Shown here one piece after another: positions 1-9,288 of a DNA stretch of 25,069 nt; position 1 is the stretch's first letter, and every line of letters starts with the position of its first letter. The position numbers and the translations under genes were made by a program. The notes beneath the pieces are model-generated. The model was not told the origin of the DNA. It saw only the letters and a list, made by a program, of their open reading frames with translations, and did no database searches. Source of the DNA: Bacteroides_F sp964482605 (GTDB taxonomy: Bacteria; Bacillota; Clostridia; Lachnospirales; Lachnospiraceae); the NCBI GenBank assembly GCA_964482605.1, contig CAYZYS010000016.1:1-25069 (forward strand), in the 5' to 3' direction.

Positions 1-1
1 G

Positions 2-805
2 ATGGGAGCTGCCGCACAGCTTGGTATATTTTCAGCTTACCTGCTGGCAATTCTCATGGGCTTCAATGACAAGGCTGCCGCAGCCATATCCATCATCGGC
101 GGCGCTGACGGTCCTACGTCAATCTTCCTTGCCGGAAAGCTTGGACAGTCTGAATATATGGGACCGATCGCCGTGGCGGCATATTCCTATATGTCACTGG
201 TGCCAATCATACAGCCTCCAATCATGAGGCTCCTCACAACCAAGAAGGAGAGGGAGATTAAGATGGAGCAGCTCCGTCCGGTGTCAAAGCTGGAGAAGAT
301 TCTTTTCCCGATAGTTGTCACCGTCATTGTGTGCCTGCTTCTTCCTACCACGGCTCCTTTGGTGGGTATGCTCATGCTTGGCAACCTGTTCCGTGAGTGC
401 GGCGTTGTTAAGCAGCTTTCAGAGACAGCACAGAATGCCCTGATGTACATTGTCGTAATCCTTCTGGGTACCTCTGTTGGCGCTTCCACAAGCGCAGAGG
501 CATTCCTCAAGGTGACAACAATCAAGATTGTGTGCCTTGGGCTTGTTGCATTTGCCATCGGTACCGCAGGAGGAGTCCTTCTTGGAAAGCTTCTGTGCAG
601 GATTACCCATGGCAAGATTAACCCGCTTATCGGCTCGGCAGGTGTATCTGCCGTTCCAATGGCGGCGAGGGTGTCACAGAAGGTCGGGCAGGAGGCGGAT
701 CCTTCCAACTTCCTTCTCATGCATGCAATGGGACCTAATGTTGCGGGTGTAATTGGTACAGCCGTTGCCGCAGGTACATTTATGGCAATGTTTGGTGTAT
801 TCTAA
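2..805 (+). CDS. Sodium ion-translocating decarboxylase beta subunit (partial, 5' end outside window)
   Basis: Membrane subunit of a Na+-pumping decarboxylase (OadB/GcdB/MmdB family), which couples decarboxylation of carboxybiotin to export of Na+ across the cytoplasmic membrane. The visible 267 residues hold the family signature GGADGPTSIF near the start and, near the end, the conserved stretch SAVPMAARVSQKVG followed by LLMHAMGPNVAGVIG. Several hydrophobic segments are evident. Full family members are about 370-430 residues, so roughly the first third is missing; the methionine at base 2 is probably internal and the frame is open to the edge. The next gene, a carboxyltransferase, starts 24 bases downstream, as expected for one operon. 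Substrate cannot be told from this subunit alone, but the neighbour points to oxaloacetate. Confidence 0.95.
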   Translation: MGAAAQLGIFSAYLLAILMGFNDKAAAAISIIGGADGPTSIFLAGKLGQSEYMGPIAVAAYSYMSLVPIIQPPIMRLLTTKKEREIKMEQLRPVSKLEKILFPIVVTVIVCLLLPTTAPLVGMLMLGNLFRECGVVKQLSETAQNALMYIVVILLGTSVGASTSAEAFLKVTTIKIVCLGLVAFAIGTAGGVLLGKLLCRITHGKINPLIGSAGVSAVPMAARVSQKVGQEADPSNFLLMHAMGPNVAGVIGTAVAAGTFMAMFGVF

Positions 806-815
806 AATATTATTT

Positions 816-820
816 GGAGG
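816..820 (+). promoter_or_regulatory. Ribosome binding site of the carboxyltransferase gene
   Basis: GGAGG nine bases before the ATG at 830, which fixes that start. Confidence 0.85.
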
Positions 821-829
821 TATAGATTA

Positions 830-2251
830 ATGGCAGAGCAGATTGCAAAGAAACCATTGAAGATAACGGAGACGGTTCTCCGTGACGCACATCAGTCACT
901 GATTGCCACGAGGATGACCACAGAGCAGATGCTTCCAATCATCGACAAGATGGATAAGGTTGGCTTCTATGCCGTGGAGTGCTGGGGCGGTGCCACATTT
1001 GACGCAAGCCTTCGCTTCCTCAAGGAGGACCCGTGGGAGAGGCTTCGCAAGCTTCGTGACGGCTTTAAGAACACAAAGCTCCAGATGCTTTTCCGTGGCC
1101 AGAACATTCTCGGATACAATCATTACTCAGATGATGTTGTTGAATATTTTGTACAGAAGTCAATTGCCAACGGCATTGACATAATCCGTATATTTGACTG
1201 CTTCAACGACATAAGGAATTTGCAGACGGCAGTAAAGGCTGCCAACAAGGAGAAGGGACATGCACAGATTGCCCTTTCATATACGCTTGGCGAGGCTTAT
1301 ACGCTTGATTACTGGAAGGACATGGCAAAGCGCATTGAGGATATGGGGGCTGATTCACTTTGCATCAAGGACATGGCCGGACTTCTTCTTCCATACCAGG
1401 CAACGGAGCTTGTGCAGGCACTTAAGGAGGGAACCAATCTTCCTATCGAGATGCATACCCACTATACGTCAGGTGTTGCTTCCATGACATACCTGAAGGC
1501 CGTTGAGGCAGGTGCGGACATCATTGACACTGCGATGTCACCATTTGCAATGGGAACGAGCCAGCCTGCGACAGAGGTAATGGTGGAGACGTTCAAGGGC
1601 ACACCGTATGACACGGGGCTTGACCAGAACCTTTTGGCTGAGATTGCCAACTACTTCCAGCCGATGCGTGAGGAGGCGCTTAAGAGCGGCCTCATGAATA
1701 CCAAGGTTTTGGGCGTCAACATCAAGACGCTTCTCTACCAGGTACCTGGCGGAATGCTTTCAAATCTTGTGTCGCAGCTTAAGGAGGCACATGCCGAGGA
1801 TAAGTACCAGCAGGTGCTTGAGGAGATTCCAAGGGTTCGCAAGGACTACGGTGAGCCGCCTCTTGTAACGCCGTCATCACAGATTGTCGGCACACAGGCC
1901 GTCCTCAATGTGCTTCAGGGCGAGCGCTACAAGATGATTACCAAGGAATCCAAGAAGGTGCTTGCGGGTGAGTTCGGACAGACAGTCAAGCCTTTCAACA
2001 AGGATGTGCAGAAGAAGGCAATCGGCGACAAGGAGCCTATCACCTGCCGTCCTGCCGACCTTATTGAGCCGCAGCTTGAGAAATTCAGGAATGACCCTGT
2101 TGTCAAGCAGTACGCAATCCAGGATGAGGACGTACTTTCATATGCGCTGTTCCCGCAGGTTGCAACGGACTTTTTCAAGTACCGCGAGGCACAGAAGACC
2201 AAGGTTGACACAACCAAGGCTGACGCGGAGAGCAAGGCTTATCCTGTATAG
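830..2251 (+). CDS. Oxaloacetate decarboxylase alpha / pyruvate carboxylase subunit B-type carboxyltransferase, without biotinyl domain
   Basis: Cytoplasmic carboxyltransferase of the 5S/OadA/PycB family. It transfers the carboxyl group of oxaloacetate to biotin, or the reverse. The TIM-barrel core shows the metal-site residues expected for the family: D19 in TVLRDAHQS, K180 in CIKDMAG (the usually carbamylated lysine) and H209/H211 in MHTHYTSG. A conserved helical domain follows the barrel. At 473 residues it ends where OadA proteins of about 590 residues continue into a linker and biotinyl domain with the AMKM motif; that part is absent, so biotin must be on a separate carrier subunit, likely encoded upstream of the window. 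Together with the beta subunit just before it, this indicates a multi-subunit Na+-pumping oxaloacetate decarboxylase. A terminator follows. Confidence 0.92.
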   Translation: MAEQIAKKPLKITETVLRDAHQSLIATRMTTEQMLPIIDKMDKVGFYAVECWGGATFDASLRFLKEDPWERLRKLRDGFKNTKLQMLFRGQNILGYNHYSDDVVEYFVQKSIANGIDIIRIFDCFNDIRNLQTAVKAANKEKGHAQIALSYTLGEAYTLDYWKDMAKRIEDMGADSLCIKDMAGLLLPYQATELVQALKEGTNLPIEMHTHYTSGVASMTYLKAVEAGADIIDTAMSPFAMGTSQPATEVMVETFKGTPYDTGLDQNLLAEIANYFQPMREEALKSGLMNTKVLGVNIKTLLYQVPGGMLSNLVSQLKEAHAEDKYQQVLEEIPRVRKDYGEPPLVTPSSQIVGTQAVLNVLQGERYKMITKESKKVLAGEFGQTVKPFNKDVQKKAIGDKEPITCRPADLIEPQLEKFRNDPVVKQYAIQDEDVLSYALFPQVATDFFKYREAQKTKVDTTKADAESKAYPV

Positions 2252-2283
2252 TCCTGAATATTAAAAATGTTATTGATATTTTA

Positions 2284-2316
2284 CACCTGCCGTGTTTTGC
2301 GGCAGGTGATTTTGTG
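2284..2316 (+). terminator. Intrinsic terminator of the decarboxylase operon
   Basis: A perfect 9-bp stem, CACCTGCCG (2284-2292) with CGGCAGGTG (2300-2308), has a seven-base loop and is followed by a T-rich run (ATTTTGTGTT). It lies 32 bases after the carboxyltransferase stop. Confidence 0.88.
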
Positions 2317-2365
2317 TTAATGAATACTTAATTAATAAATGTTTATACCAATTTTATACATATGG

Positions 2366-2374
2366 TGTTATAAT
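2366..2374 (+). promoter_or_regulatory. Probable extended -10 promoter for the MMPL transporter gene
   Basis: TGTTATAAT (TG at 2366-2367, TATAAT at 2369-2374) is a consensus extended -10 in an AT-rich stretch between the upstream terminator and the start codon. The -35 at the right spacing (2346-2351, TACCAA) is poor, which an extended -10 can tolerate. Confidence 0.65.
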
Positions 2375-2421
2375 GTTCTTTGGTTTTTTTCACAAAGAAT
2401 ACACAAAAGGGAGCATGCATT

Positions 2422-4917
2422 GTGAGTAAGGAAATAATTAATGAGGAAGAAAACAGCAGCTTTATGGTCAAGGTTGCCACATTCATTGTTGACAGGCGCA
2501 ACCTGTTCTTCCTGCTGTTTGGGATAGCAATAATATTTTCATTGGTGTCCATGAACTGGGTAAAGGTTGAAAATTCCCTGGCGGCATACCTGCCGGAATC
2601 GGCTGAGACCAGCAGGGGACTTGACCTGATGGACGAGGAGTTCATAACCTACGGTTCAGCCAAGGTGATGGTGGCAAACATTACATATGACAACGCCAAG
2701 GCAATTGCTGACGAAATCGAGGATATGAATGAGGTGTCAATGCTCACCTTTGACAACACGAGCGAGCATTTCAATAATTTTTCGGCATTGTATGACATAA
2801 CCTTTGCCTATCCTGAGGATGACGACAGGGCGCTTGAGGCACTGGACAAGGTCAAGTCCATGCTGGATGGGTATGACCTGTATGTGTCAACCTCCATGGG
2901 TGATGCTGCCGCAGACCAGATAGAAAGCGAAATGAAGGTTGTAAGTGTTCTTGTTGCAATCATAGTGGTGACGGTGCTCATATTCACATCACAGACCTAC
3001 GCAGAGGTGCCGGTGCTGCTTTTGACATTTTGCTCATCGGCACTGATAGCCTCCGGCACCAATTACATGCTTGGAACGATTTCCTTTGTGTCAAATTCGG
3101 TTACGATTGTGCTCCAGCTTGCGCTTTCCGTGGATTATGCAGTCATATTCTGCAACCGTTACAAGGAGGAGCATGAAAAGCTACCTGTCCGCGAGGCTGA
3201 CATCATAGCCCTGAGCAAGTCGATACCTGAGATTTCTTCAAGCTCCCTTACCACAATCGGCGGTCTTGCCGCCATGATGTTCATGCAGTACGGAATCGGC
3301 TCGGACATGGCCATCTGCCTGATTAAGGCAATATTGCTGAGCCTTCTTTCAGTGTTCCTGCTCATGCCGGGACTCATCATGTTGTTTGGCAACCTCATGG
3401 ACAAGACCAAGCACAAGAATTTCGTGCCTAAGATTTCATGGGTTGGAAAATTTGCCTATGCAACAAGGCACGTAATGCCATTTGTGTTTGTGGTTGTCAT
3501 AATAGCTGCATACATCGTGCAAACCAAGTGCCCATTTAAATACGGCTACAGCCAGATTGAGACATCCCAGCAGAATGAGTCCCAGCTTGCGGATGAAATG
3601 ATTTCGGAAAGCTTCGGGGATTCCAACTTTGTTGCCCTTATGATTCCTTCCGGTAATTATGACACTGAAGCCAAGCTTGTGAAGGAGCTTGAAGGGTATT
3701 CAGAGATTAAGAGCATTACCGCCATGGCAAGCACCGAGGCAATGGACGGCTACATGCTCACCGACAAGCTGACAATCCGTGACTTTTCAGAGCTTCTTGA
3801 CCTCGATTATGAGGTGGCGGAGGTGCTGTACACCGCCTACGCGGTAAATGATGAGAATTACGCCAAGCTAATCAACGGAATGTCCTCATACAGCGTACCG
3901 CTGGTCGACATGCTCATGTTCCTCTATGATGAGGTGGAAGAGGGCTATGTTGACCTTGAGGATGACCTGTATGACACCCTTACGGAGGCACATGACAAGA
4001 TTCAGATAGCGAGGGATCAGCTTGAGGGCGATAATTACGACAGGATGCTGGTGTACCTCAACCTTCCGGAGGAGGGTGACGAAACCTTTGCATTTATTGA
4101 TACACTGCGCTCCAAGGCGCAGGAATATTATGACGGTGAGGTAATCGTCACGGGCGATTCAACCAGCCAGTATGACCTTTACAAGACCTTCCAGGTGGAT
4201 AACACCGTTGTAAATGTAGTTTCAATCCTGGCTGTGCTGGCTGTGCTTTTGTTCACCTTCCAGTCTGCCGGCATGCCTGTGCTTTTGATACTGGTAATCC
4301 AGGGTGCAATATGGATTAATTTTGCCTTCCCTGTGTTGCAGAACAAGAACCTGTTCTTCATGAGCTACCTGATTGTGAGCTCCATCCAGATGGGTGCCAA
4401 TATTGACTATGCGATTGTAATATCAGGGCGATTCCTTGAGTTAAAGGATAAAATGCCGAAGAAGGACGCCGTGATAGAGACCATGAATTTCGCCTTCCCG
4501 ACCATAATAACGTCAGGCTCGATGCTGGCGCTGGCGGGCATTTTCATCGGCATATTATCCTCGGACGGTGCCATATGTGGCATCGGCCAGTGCCTTGGGC
4601 GCGGTACAATCGTGTCCATAATCATTGTAATGTTCGTGCTCCCGCAGATTCTCCTGCTCGGTGAGAAGATTATTGACAAGACGTCCTTCAAGGTGTCCGT
4701 GCCAATCAAGATTGAGAAGGCATCCGGAATGGTTCGTGTTGACGGCTACATCCAAGGGCAGATTAACGGAACCGTGATTGGTGAGGTGCATGGCCTTGTG
4801 AGGGGTGATGTGAGCGCATTGGTAAAGATAGGCAAGATTGAGGAGCTCAATCCTTCCGATATGAATTTCAAGGAGAAGGAGGTGCTGATTGATGAAAAGC
4901 ATACTGAGAAAGCATAA
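2422..4917 (+). CDS. MMPL/RND-family membrane transporter with bactofilin-like C-terminal tail
   Basis: Polytopic inner-membrane transporter of the MMPL/RND superfamily, probably proton driven; substrate unknown. The GTG at 2422 is chosen as start because AAAGGGA (2406-2412) sits nine bases upstream; a TTG at 2380 has no such site. The protein would be 831 residues. TM1 is at about 27-46, followed by an extracellular domain, then TM2-6; the second half repeats this plan (TM7 plus external domain plus TM8-12). Each half has the paired motif expected of the family, SVDYA (D238) and NIDYA (D662), likely proton-relay aspartates. After TM12 an unusual tail of about 100 residues contains alternating V/I-x-G strands (VDGYIQGQINGTVIGEV and onwards) that resemble a short beta-helix of bactofilin type. 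The last 26 bases overlap the next gene, so translation is probably coupled and the two products may work together. Confidence 0.9.
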   Translation: MSKEIINEEENSSFMVKVATFIVDRRNLFFLLFGIAIIFSLVSMNWVKVENSLAAYLPESAETSRGLDLMDEEFITYGSAKVMVANITYDNAKAIADEIEDMNEVSMLTFDNTSEHFNNFSALYDITFAYPEDDDRALEALDKVKSMLDGYDLYVSTSMGDAAADQIESEMKVVSVLVAIIVVTVLIFTSQTYAEVPVLLLTFCSSALIASGTNYMLGTISFVSNSVTIVLQLALSVDYAVIFCNRYKEEHEKLPVREADIIALSKSIPEISSSSLTTIGGLAAMMFMQYGIGSDMAICLIKAILLSLLSVFLLMPGLIMLFGNLMDKTKHKNFVPKISWVGKFAYATRHVMPFVFVVVIIAAYIVQTKCPFKYGYSQIETSQQNESQLADEMISESFGDSNFVALMIPSGNYDTEAKLVKELEGYSEIKSITAMASTEAMDGYMLTDKLTIRDFSELLDLDYEVAEVLYTAYAVNDENYAKLINGMSSYSVPLVDMLMFLYDEVEEGYVDLEDDLYDTLTEAHDKIQIARDQLEGDNYDRMLVYLNLPEEGDETFAFIDTLRSKAQEYYDGEVIVTGDSTSQYDLYKTFQVDNTVVNVVSILAVLAVLLFTFQSAGMPVLLILVIQGAIWINFAFPVLQNKNLFFMSYLIVSSIQMGANIDYAIVISGRFLELKDKMPKKDAVIETMNFAFPTIITSGSMLALAGIFIGILSSDGAICGIGQCLGRGTIVSIIIVMFVLPQILLLGEKIIDKTSFKVSVPIKIEKASGMVRVDGYIQGQINGTVIGEVHGLVRGDVSALVKIGKIEELNPSDMNFKEKEVLIDEKHTEKA

Positions 4918-7900
4918 AAAAATATTAGCGCTTGTCCTTTCACTTGTGATGTGTGCAGGACTGGTGGGAAGCGTTCCGCTTGCGGCATATGCCGACAGTG
5001 ATTCGTCAGGGGACGTGTGGCTTGACGCCGAGGGCAATGCAAGGGAGCTTGAACGGATTGAGGTGGGAAGCGCGGCAGACCTTGTGGACGTGTCGAAAAA
5101 ATGCCATGTTGATTCATGGTCCTCCGACAAGCTGATTGTCCTGACAAGGGACATTGACATCTCAGGCTCAGGCTTTGAGACATTTCCGATATTCAACGGG
5201 GTATTCGACGGCAACGGGCACATTATCTCAGGCTATGGTTATAATGGCGAGGGGTATGTTGTAGGACTGTTCCGCTATGTGGGTGAGACGGGCGTGGTTG
5301 CAAACCTCACAATCAAGGGAAGCGTGTCAACCTCCGATGAACAGCAGTGCATTGGCGGGCTTTGCGGCGTCAACAGCGGCCTCATCACCAACTGCACCTT
5401 CCAGGGCATTGTGACGGGCAAGACGGAGACGGGTGCCATTGCCGGAATCAATGAAAGCACCGGAACGATATATAAATGTACGTCCGTTGGTAAGGTGACA
5501 GGATATTATTACACAGGAGGTATAGCAGGAAAGAATTACGGCACGATAGACGGCTGTGAGAACACGGCACGGATTAATGACAGCACTGAGTGGGTAGAGG
5601 AGGATGACAAGCTCACAGCAGGGCTTCTGCAGAACATCACGGAGAATGAAAGTGACGTAAAGGTCCAGAGTGGCGTTGACACAGGCGGAATTGCGGGCTA
5701 TTCCAAGGGTCTGATAATATCCTGCACCAATTCCTCAACCGTGGGCTACAAAAGAACGGGTTACAATGTGGGCGGAATTGTCGGCAGGCAGTCAGGGCTT
5801 GTGACCCTTTGCACCAATGCGGGTACGGTGTACGGAAGGAAGGATGTCGGCGGAATCGTCGGTCAGCTTGAGCCGTACATTGAGCTCAATGAGGCTGAGT
5901 CCATCAAGGACGCAATGGACAAGCTCCATGACCTGATTGAGAAGACGCTTGATGACATGTCGGCAGGCAGCAATGCACTTAAAGGTGACATGGACAGCCT
6001 TAAGGCATATGCGGACAGTGCACTTGATGTCAGCGATGCGCTTGGTGACAATTTAAAGCAGTACGTGAATGACAACACGGACCAATTGAATTACGCAGCG
6101 GAAAGGCTTGAGCATGTCATTGACCTCCTGCCGGCTGTCATGGACAACACGGACGCCGCAGCAGATTCGTTGTCAGAGCTTAATGACGCATTGAAGAAGC
6201 TTAATGATGACCTTAACATCAGCGACAGGGTACAAAATTCCGAGTATAACGAGGCTGACCACAGGCGTCTTTCGCTGAATGCGGGAGTTGGCGGCTACAT
6301 TACCTCAAGCAGCGCCAGCCCATCAGAAAATGATGATGTTACCATTACAGTATATGCCAATAATGGTTATCAGATAAATCCAAATAATATTAGCATTGTG
6401 GACGCCAACGGCAGCAAAATCACAGCAACCAGTGCCAGTGGCAGCCCATACAAATACACCCTGACCTTTAGGATGCCTTCGCCAAATGTTGTCGTAAGTG
6501 CCGTGTTTGACTGCATCGGTGCATTTACACCAACATCGGATGCAGGCGGGAAGGTGACTGTTTCAAAAAGCGGTGATGATGGCGATTACACAATCACCGT
6601 CAGGACGCATGACGGGTACACGCTTCCGTCATCAGTCAATGTGGGTGGCACTGCCGTGCCATTGACTGCGGATGACAGTGACAGCTCGGCAACAGCCACT
6701 GTAAGCCGTGGCAATTACCCGATGGGGGCGCCCGTCATTGTAAATGCTGCCTTTAGCGGAGCACCTGATGTGGAAGCCACCAATTCCGGTGATGAGCATG
6801 TAATAACAACCCTTGCGGGTACAGGCGGCACCGTTACGGCTGTCACTTCATCAGGTGACACTGGTAAGGCAAACAGCAATGATACAATCTATGTGACATG
6901 CACGGCGGACGGAAGCTACAGGCTGAAGAAGCTTGTGGTTGACGGACGTGAGGTTTCATATGACCAAAGTGCAAAGAGGTATGAATTTACCATGCCGGAC
7001 AGTGACGTTGTAATAACGGCAGAGTATGAACCCGTACTTCTCATGGTATCGTCAAATGCAGGTGGTAGTGCGACATATTCAGGGGATGGCGACAAAGTAA
7101 CCCTTTCAGTTACACCAAGCTCCGGCTATGAGCTTGGCACAACGCCTGTTGTGACTGACGCCAATGGCAACGCAATTGCAGTGGGAAAGGCATCCGCCGG
7201 AAGCAACAGCTATGAATTCAAGCTGAATTCATCGCAGGAGCCTGCACGGGCAGTTATTACGTTCAAAAGGCAGAACCAGCAGGATGCAGTTGACTCCGCC
7301 CTTGATGAAATACAGTCCAATGCCGACCAGCTTAATGACCAGTCAGCCAAAATGGAGGACGAGGTGACGGCAATAAGGAACATCATGGACGGCAGGGAAT
7401 GGAACAACCTGTCAACCAAGGACAAGAACAGCATAATAGACCATGTGGTTAACCTGCTTGAGTACAGCAGCAATTCACTGGCATCGGCATCCTCGATAGC
7501 AGGAAACCTCGCAACAATCACAAGCGTGTATGCACCTTACATAAAGGATGCCTCATCGGATGCGAATGATGACCTCAACACGGCATCAGACAAGGTGAAG
7601 GATACCATAGATTCGCTTGATGCGGCATCCACAGGGCTTAGGAACATCGTGGATTACCTCAATGCACAGAGCGACCTGCGTTTTTCCAAGATTAATGATG
7701 AGCTTGAGAAAAATGTTGACGATTTCCGTGATAACCTCCGTGGCATGTCCAATGCCGTTGGGAATTTGTCAGACCATGCCTCCGATTACTCGGAGCTTGT
7801 AAACAATGACCTCCGTGCCGTGAATGACCAGTTGAATGTGGTGTTTGACCTGATTGTTGACCGCTATGTTGACATCCAGACCTCCGACGGGGAGGAGGAG

Positions 7901-9271
7901 ATATTTGATGATGTCTCCGAGGAGGAGCTTGAGCAGGCAACCACGGGACGTGTGGACAACTGCATTAACAAGGGCTCCGTCAATGGTGACATAGACATAG
8001 GCGGAATCGCGGGCTCAATGTCAATTGATGAGGAGGACCCGGAGCAAAATGCAGCAGGGGATGTTGACATCCAGCTTGGTGGCAAATACACCACAAAGTG
8101 CATCATAGCGGACTGCTCCAACCAGGGCTTCGTCACCTCGAAGAAGAATGGTGCCGGCGGAATTGTCGGGTTCATGAACTACGGAATCTGCATTGACTGC
8201 AAGAGCCTTGGAATGGTTACAAGCACCGACAATGATTATGTTGGGGGAATCGCAGGGCAGTCCCTTACCATAATACGTGACTGTTATTCTCTTGCAACGC
8301 TTTCAGGGCACAAGAATGTGGGCGGCATTGCGGGCTATGGAACAACGATAACAGGCTGCTACTCAATGCCTACGCTGATTTCCGCTGATGGACGCATGGG
8401 TGCGATTGCGGGGCTTGTGGCAACGCAGGAGGATAACCCTGGCACATACAGCGGAACGGTAAGCGGCAATTACTACGTGTCGGATGACATGTATGGTATA
8501 GATGACATAAGCTATGTGGGTGTTGCAGAGCCACTGACCTATCAGGAGCTCCTTGAAATCGAGGATTTGCCGAATGACTTCAGGCATCTTCGCGTGATGT
8601 TCAAGATAGACGATACCTACCTTGGGAGCCAGGAGCTTGAATTTGGGGACAGCCTCTCGAAGGTCAAGTTCCCTACAATCCCTACTGAAAGCGGACAATA
8701 TGGGCACTGGCCTGATGTGTCCGGCATGACCATGACCTCCAACCTTGTGATTGAAGGGGAGTACATGGATGATGTAACGGTGGTTGAAAGTGATGACACA
8801 ACCACGGTGACGGTTGGCAAAAACCAGGAGCAGACCAAGGCTTCCGTCCTTGTGGAAGGGCGTTTCACGTCCGATGCAAGGCTGATTGTGGAAAAGGATA
8901 CCTACACCGTTGAGAGCAGCCTTGTGGAGAACAGGGAGTACGTCACCTATGCCATACAGCTTGAAAATGCCGAGACTGACGGCGGCACCGTGGAGCTAAG
9001 GCTTTTTAATCCTTATGACAAGGCACAGGTGCTTGTGCTGGCTGACGGCGGCTGGGAAAAGGTTGATTCCAAGTCCAGAGGACAGTACCTCCAGGTTGAA
9101 CTTTCCGGCACAAGCAGCGTGTACTGCGTTGTGAATACTGAATTTAACTGGGTTGTGATTGCATTTGCGGCAGCCATTGTGGTAATATTACTTGCGGCGG
9201 TAATCCTCGCGGTGAGGATTGGCGTAAAACGAAGGTCCAATACCGCAAAGGACGGGACCGACGGCAACTAA
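4892..9271 (+). CDS. Large secreted, C-terminally membrane-anchored surface protein with GLUG repeats, coiled coils and InlB-like repeats
   Basis: Cell-surface protein of 1459 residues, function unknown. The ATG at 4892 has GGAGG at 4878-4882 and lies inside the end of the MMPL gene. Order of parts: signal peptide 1-34 ending AYA; GLUG-type solenoid repeats about 95-330 (pattern GGIAG..xGxIxxCxN); a helical, probably coiled-coil segment about 333-447; four divergent InlB-like beta repeats about 458-791 (GY..., then a F/Y-x-M-P-type end); a longer coiled-coil segment about 797-993; a second GLUG block about 1018-1173; a beta-rich region to about 1413; one transmembrane helix about 1420-1443; then a basic tail KRRSN. 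There is no LPXTG and no lipobox. The GLUG solenoid is thus split by a long insertion whose two helical arms could pair as a hairpin with the InlB-like repeats at its tip. Its overlap with the transporter gene suggests a joint role at the cell envelope. Confidence 0.88.
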   Translation: MKSILRKHKKILALVLSLVMCAGLVGSVPLAAYADSDSSGDVWLDAEGNARELERIEVGSAADLVDVSKKCHVDSWSSDKLIVLTRDIDISGSGFETFPIFNGVFDGNGHIISGYGYNGEGYVVGLFRYVGETGVVANLTIKGSVSTSDEQQCIGGLCGVNSGLITNCTFQGIVTGKTETGAIAGINESTGTIYKCTSVGKVTGYYYTGGIAGKNYGTIDGCENTARINDSTEWVEEDDKLTAGLLQNITENESDVKVQSGVDTGGIAGYSKGLIISCTNSSTVGYKRTGYNVGGIVGRQSGLVTLCTNAGTVYGRKDVGGIVGQLEPYIELNEAESIKDAMDKLHDLIEKTLDDMSAGSNALKGDMDSLKAYADSALDVSDALGDNLKQYVNDNTDQLNYAAERLEHVIDLLPAVMDNTDAAADSLSELNDALKKLNDDLNISDRVQNSEYNEADHRRLSLNAGVGGYITSSSASPSENDDVTITVYANNGYQINPNNISIVDANGSKITATSASGSPYKYTLTFRMPSPNVVVSAVFDCIGAFTPTSDAGGKVTVSKSGDDGDYTITVRTHDGYTLPSSVNVGGTAVPLTADDSDSSATATVSRGNYPMGAPVIVNAAFSGAPDVEATNSGDEHVITTLAGTGGTVTAVTSSGDTGKANSNDTIYVTCTADGSYRLKKLVVDGREVSYDQSAKRYEFTMPDSDVVITAEYEPVLLMVSSNAGGSATYSGDGDKVTLSVTPSSGYELGTTPVVTDANGNAIAVGKASAGSNSYEFKLNSSQEPARAVITFKRQNQQDAVDSALDEIQSNADQLNDQSAKMEDEVTAIRNIMDGREWNNLSTKDKNSIIDHVVNLLEYSSNSLASASSIAGNLATITSVYAPYIKDASSDANDDLNTASDKVKDTIDSLDAASTGLRNIVDYLNAQSDLRFSKINDELEKNVDDFRDNLRGMSNAVGNLSDHASDYSELVNNDLRAVNDQLNVVFDLIVDRYVDIQTSDGEEEIFDDVSEEELEQATTGRVDNCINKGSVNGDIDIGGIAGSMSIDEEDPEQNAAGDVDIQLGGKYTTKCIIADCSNQGFVTSKKNGAGGIVGFMNYGICIDCKSLGMVTSTDNDYVGGIAGQSLTIIRDCYSLATLSGHKNVGGIAGYGTTITGCYSMPTLISADGRMGAIAGLVATQEDNPGTYSGTVSGNYYVSDDMYGIDDISYVGVAEPLTYQELLEIEDLPNDFRHLRVMFKIDDTYLGSQELEFGDSLSKVKFPTIPTESGQYGHWPDVSGMTMTSNLVIEGEYMDDVTVVESDDTTTVTVGKNQEQTKASVLVEGRFTSDARLIVEKDTYTVESSLVENREYVTYAIQLENAETDGGTVELRLFNPYDKAQVLVLADGGWEKVDSKSRGQYLQVELSGTSSVYCVVNTEFNWVVIAFAAAIVVILLAAVILAVRIGVKRRSNTAKDGTDGN

Positions 9272-9288
9272 GCTAAAGGAAATCACAG

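Noticed and set aside
2380..2421. TTG at 2380 as start of the MMPL protein
   Set aside because: It overlaps the promoter region and lacks a ribosome binding site; GTG at 2422 has one.
4555..5223. Long minus-strand open frame of 222 codons
   Set aside because: It lies opposite the MMPL end and the start of the surface protein gene, has odd composition and no start signal.
4892..9271. Sortase-anchored adhesin
   Set aside because: No LPXTG-like motif precedes the C-terminal helix; anchoring by the helix itself fits better.
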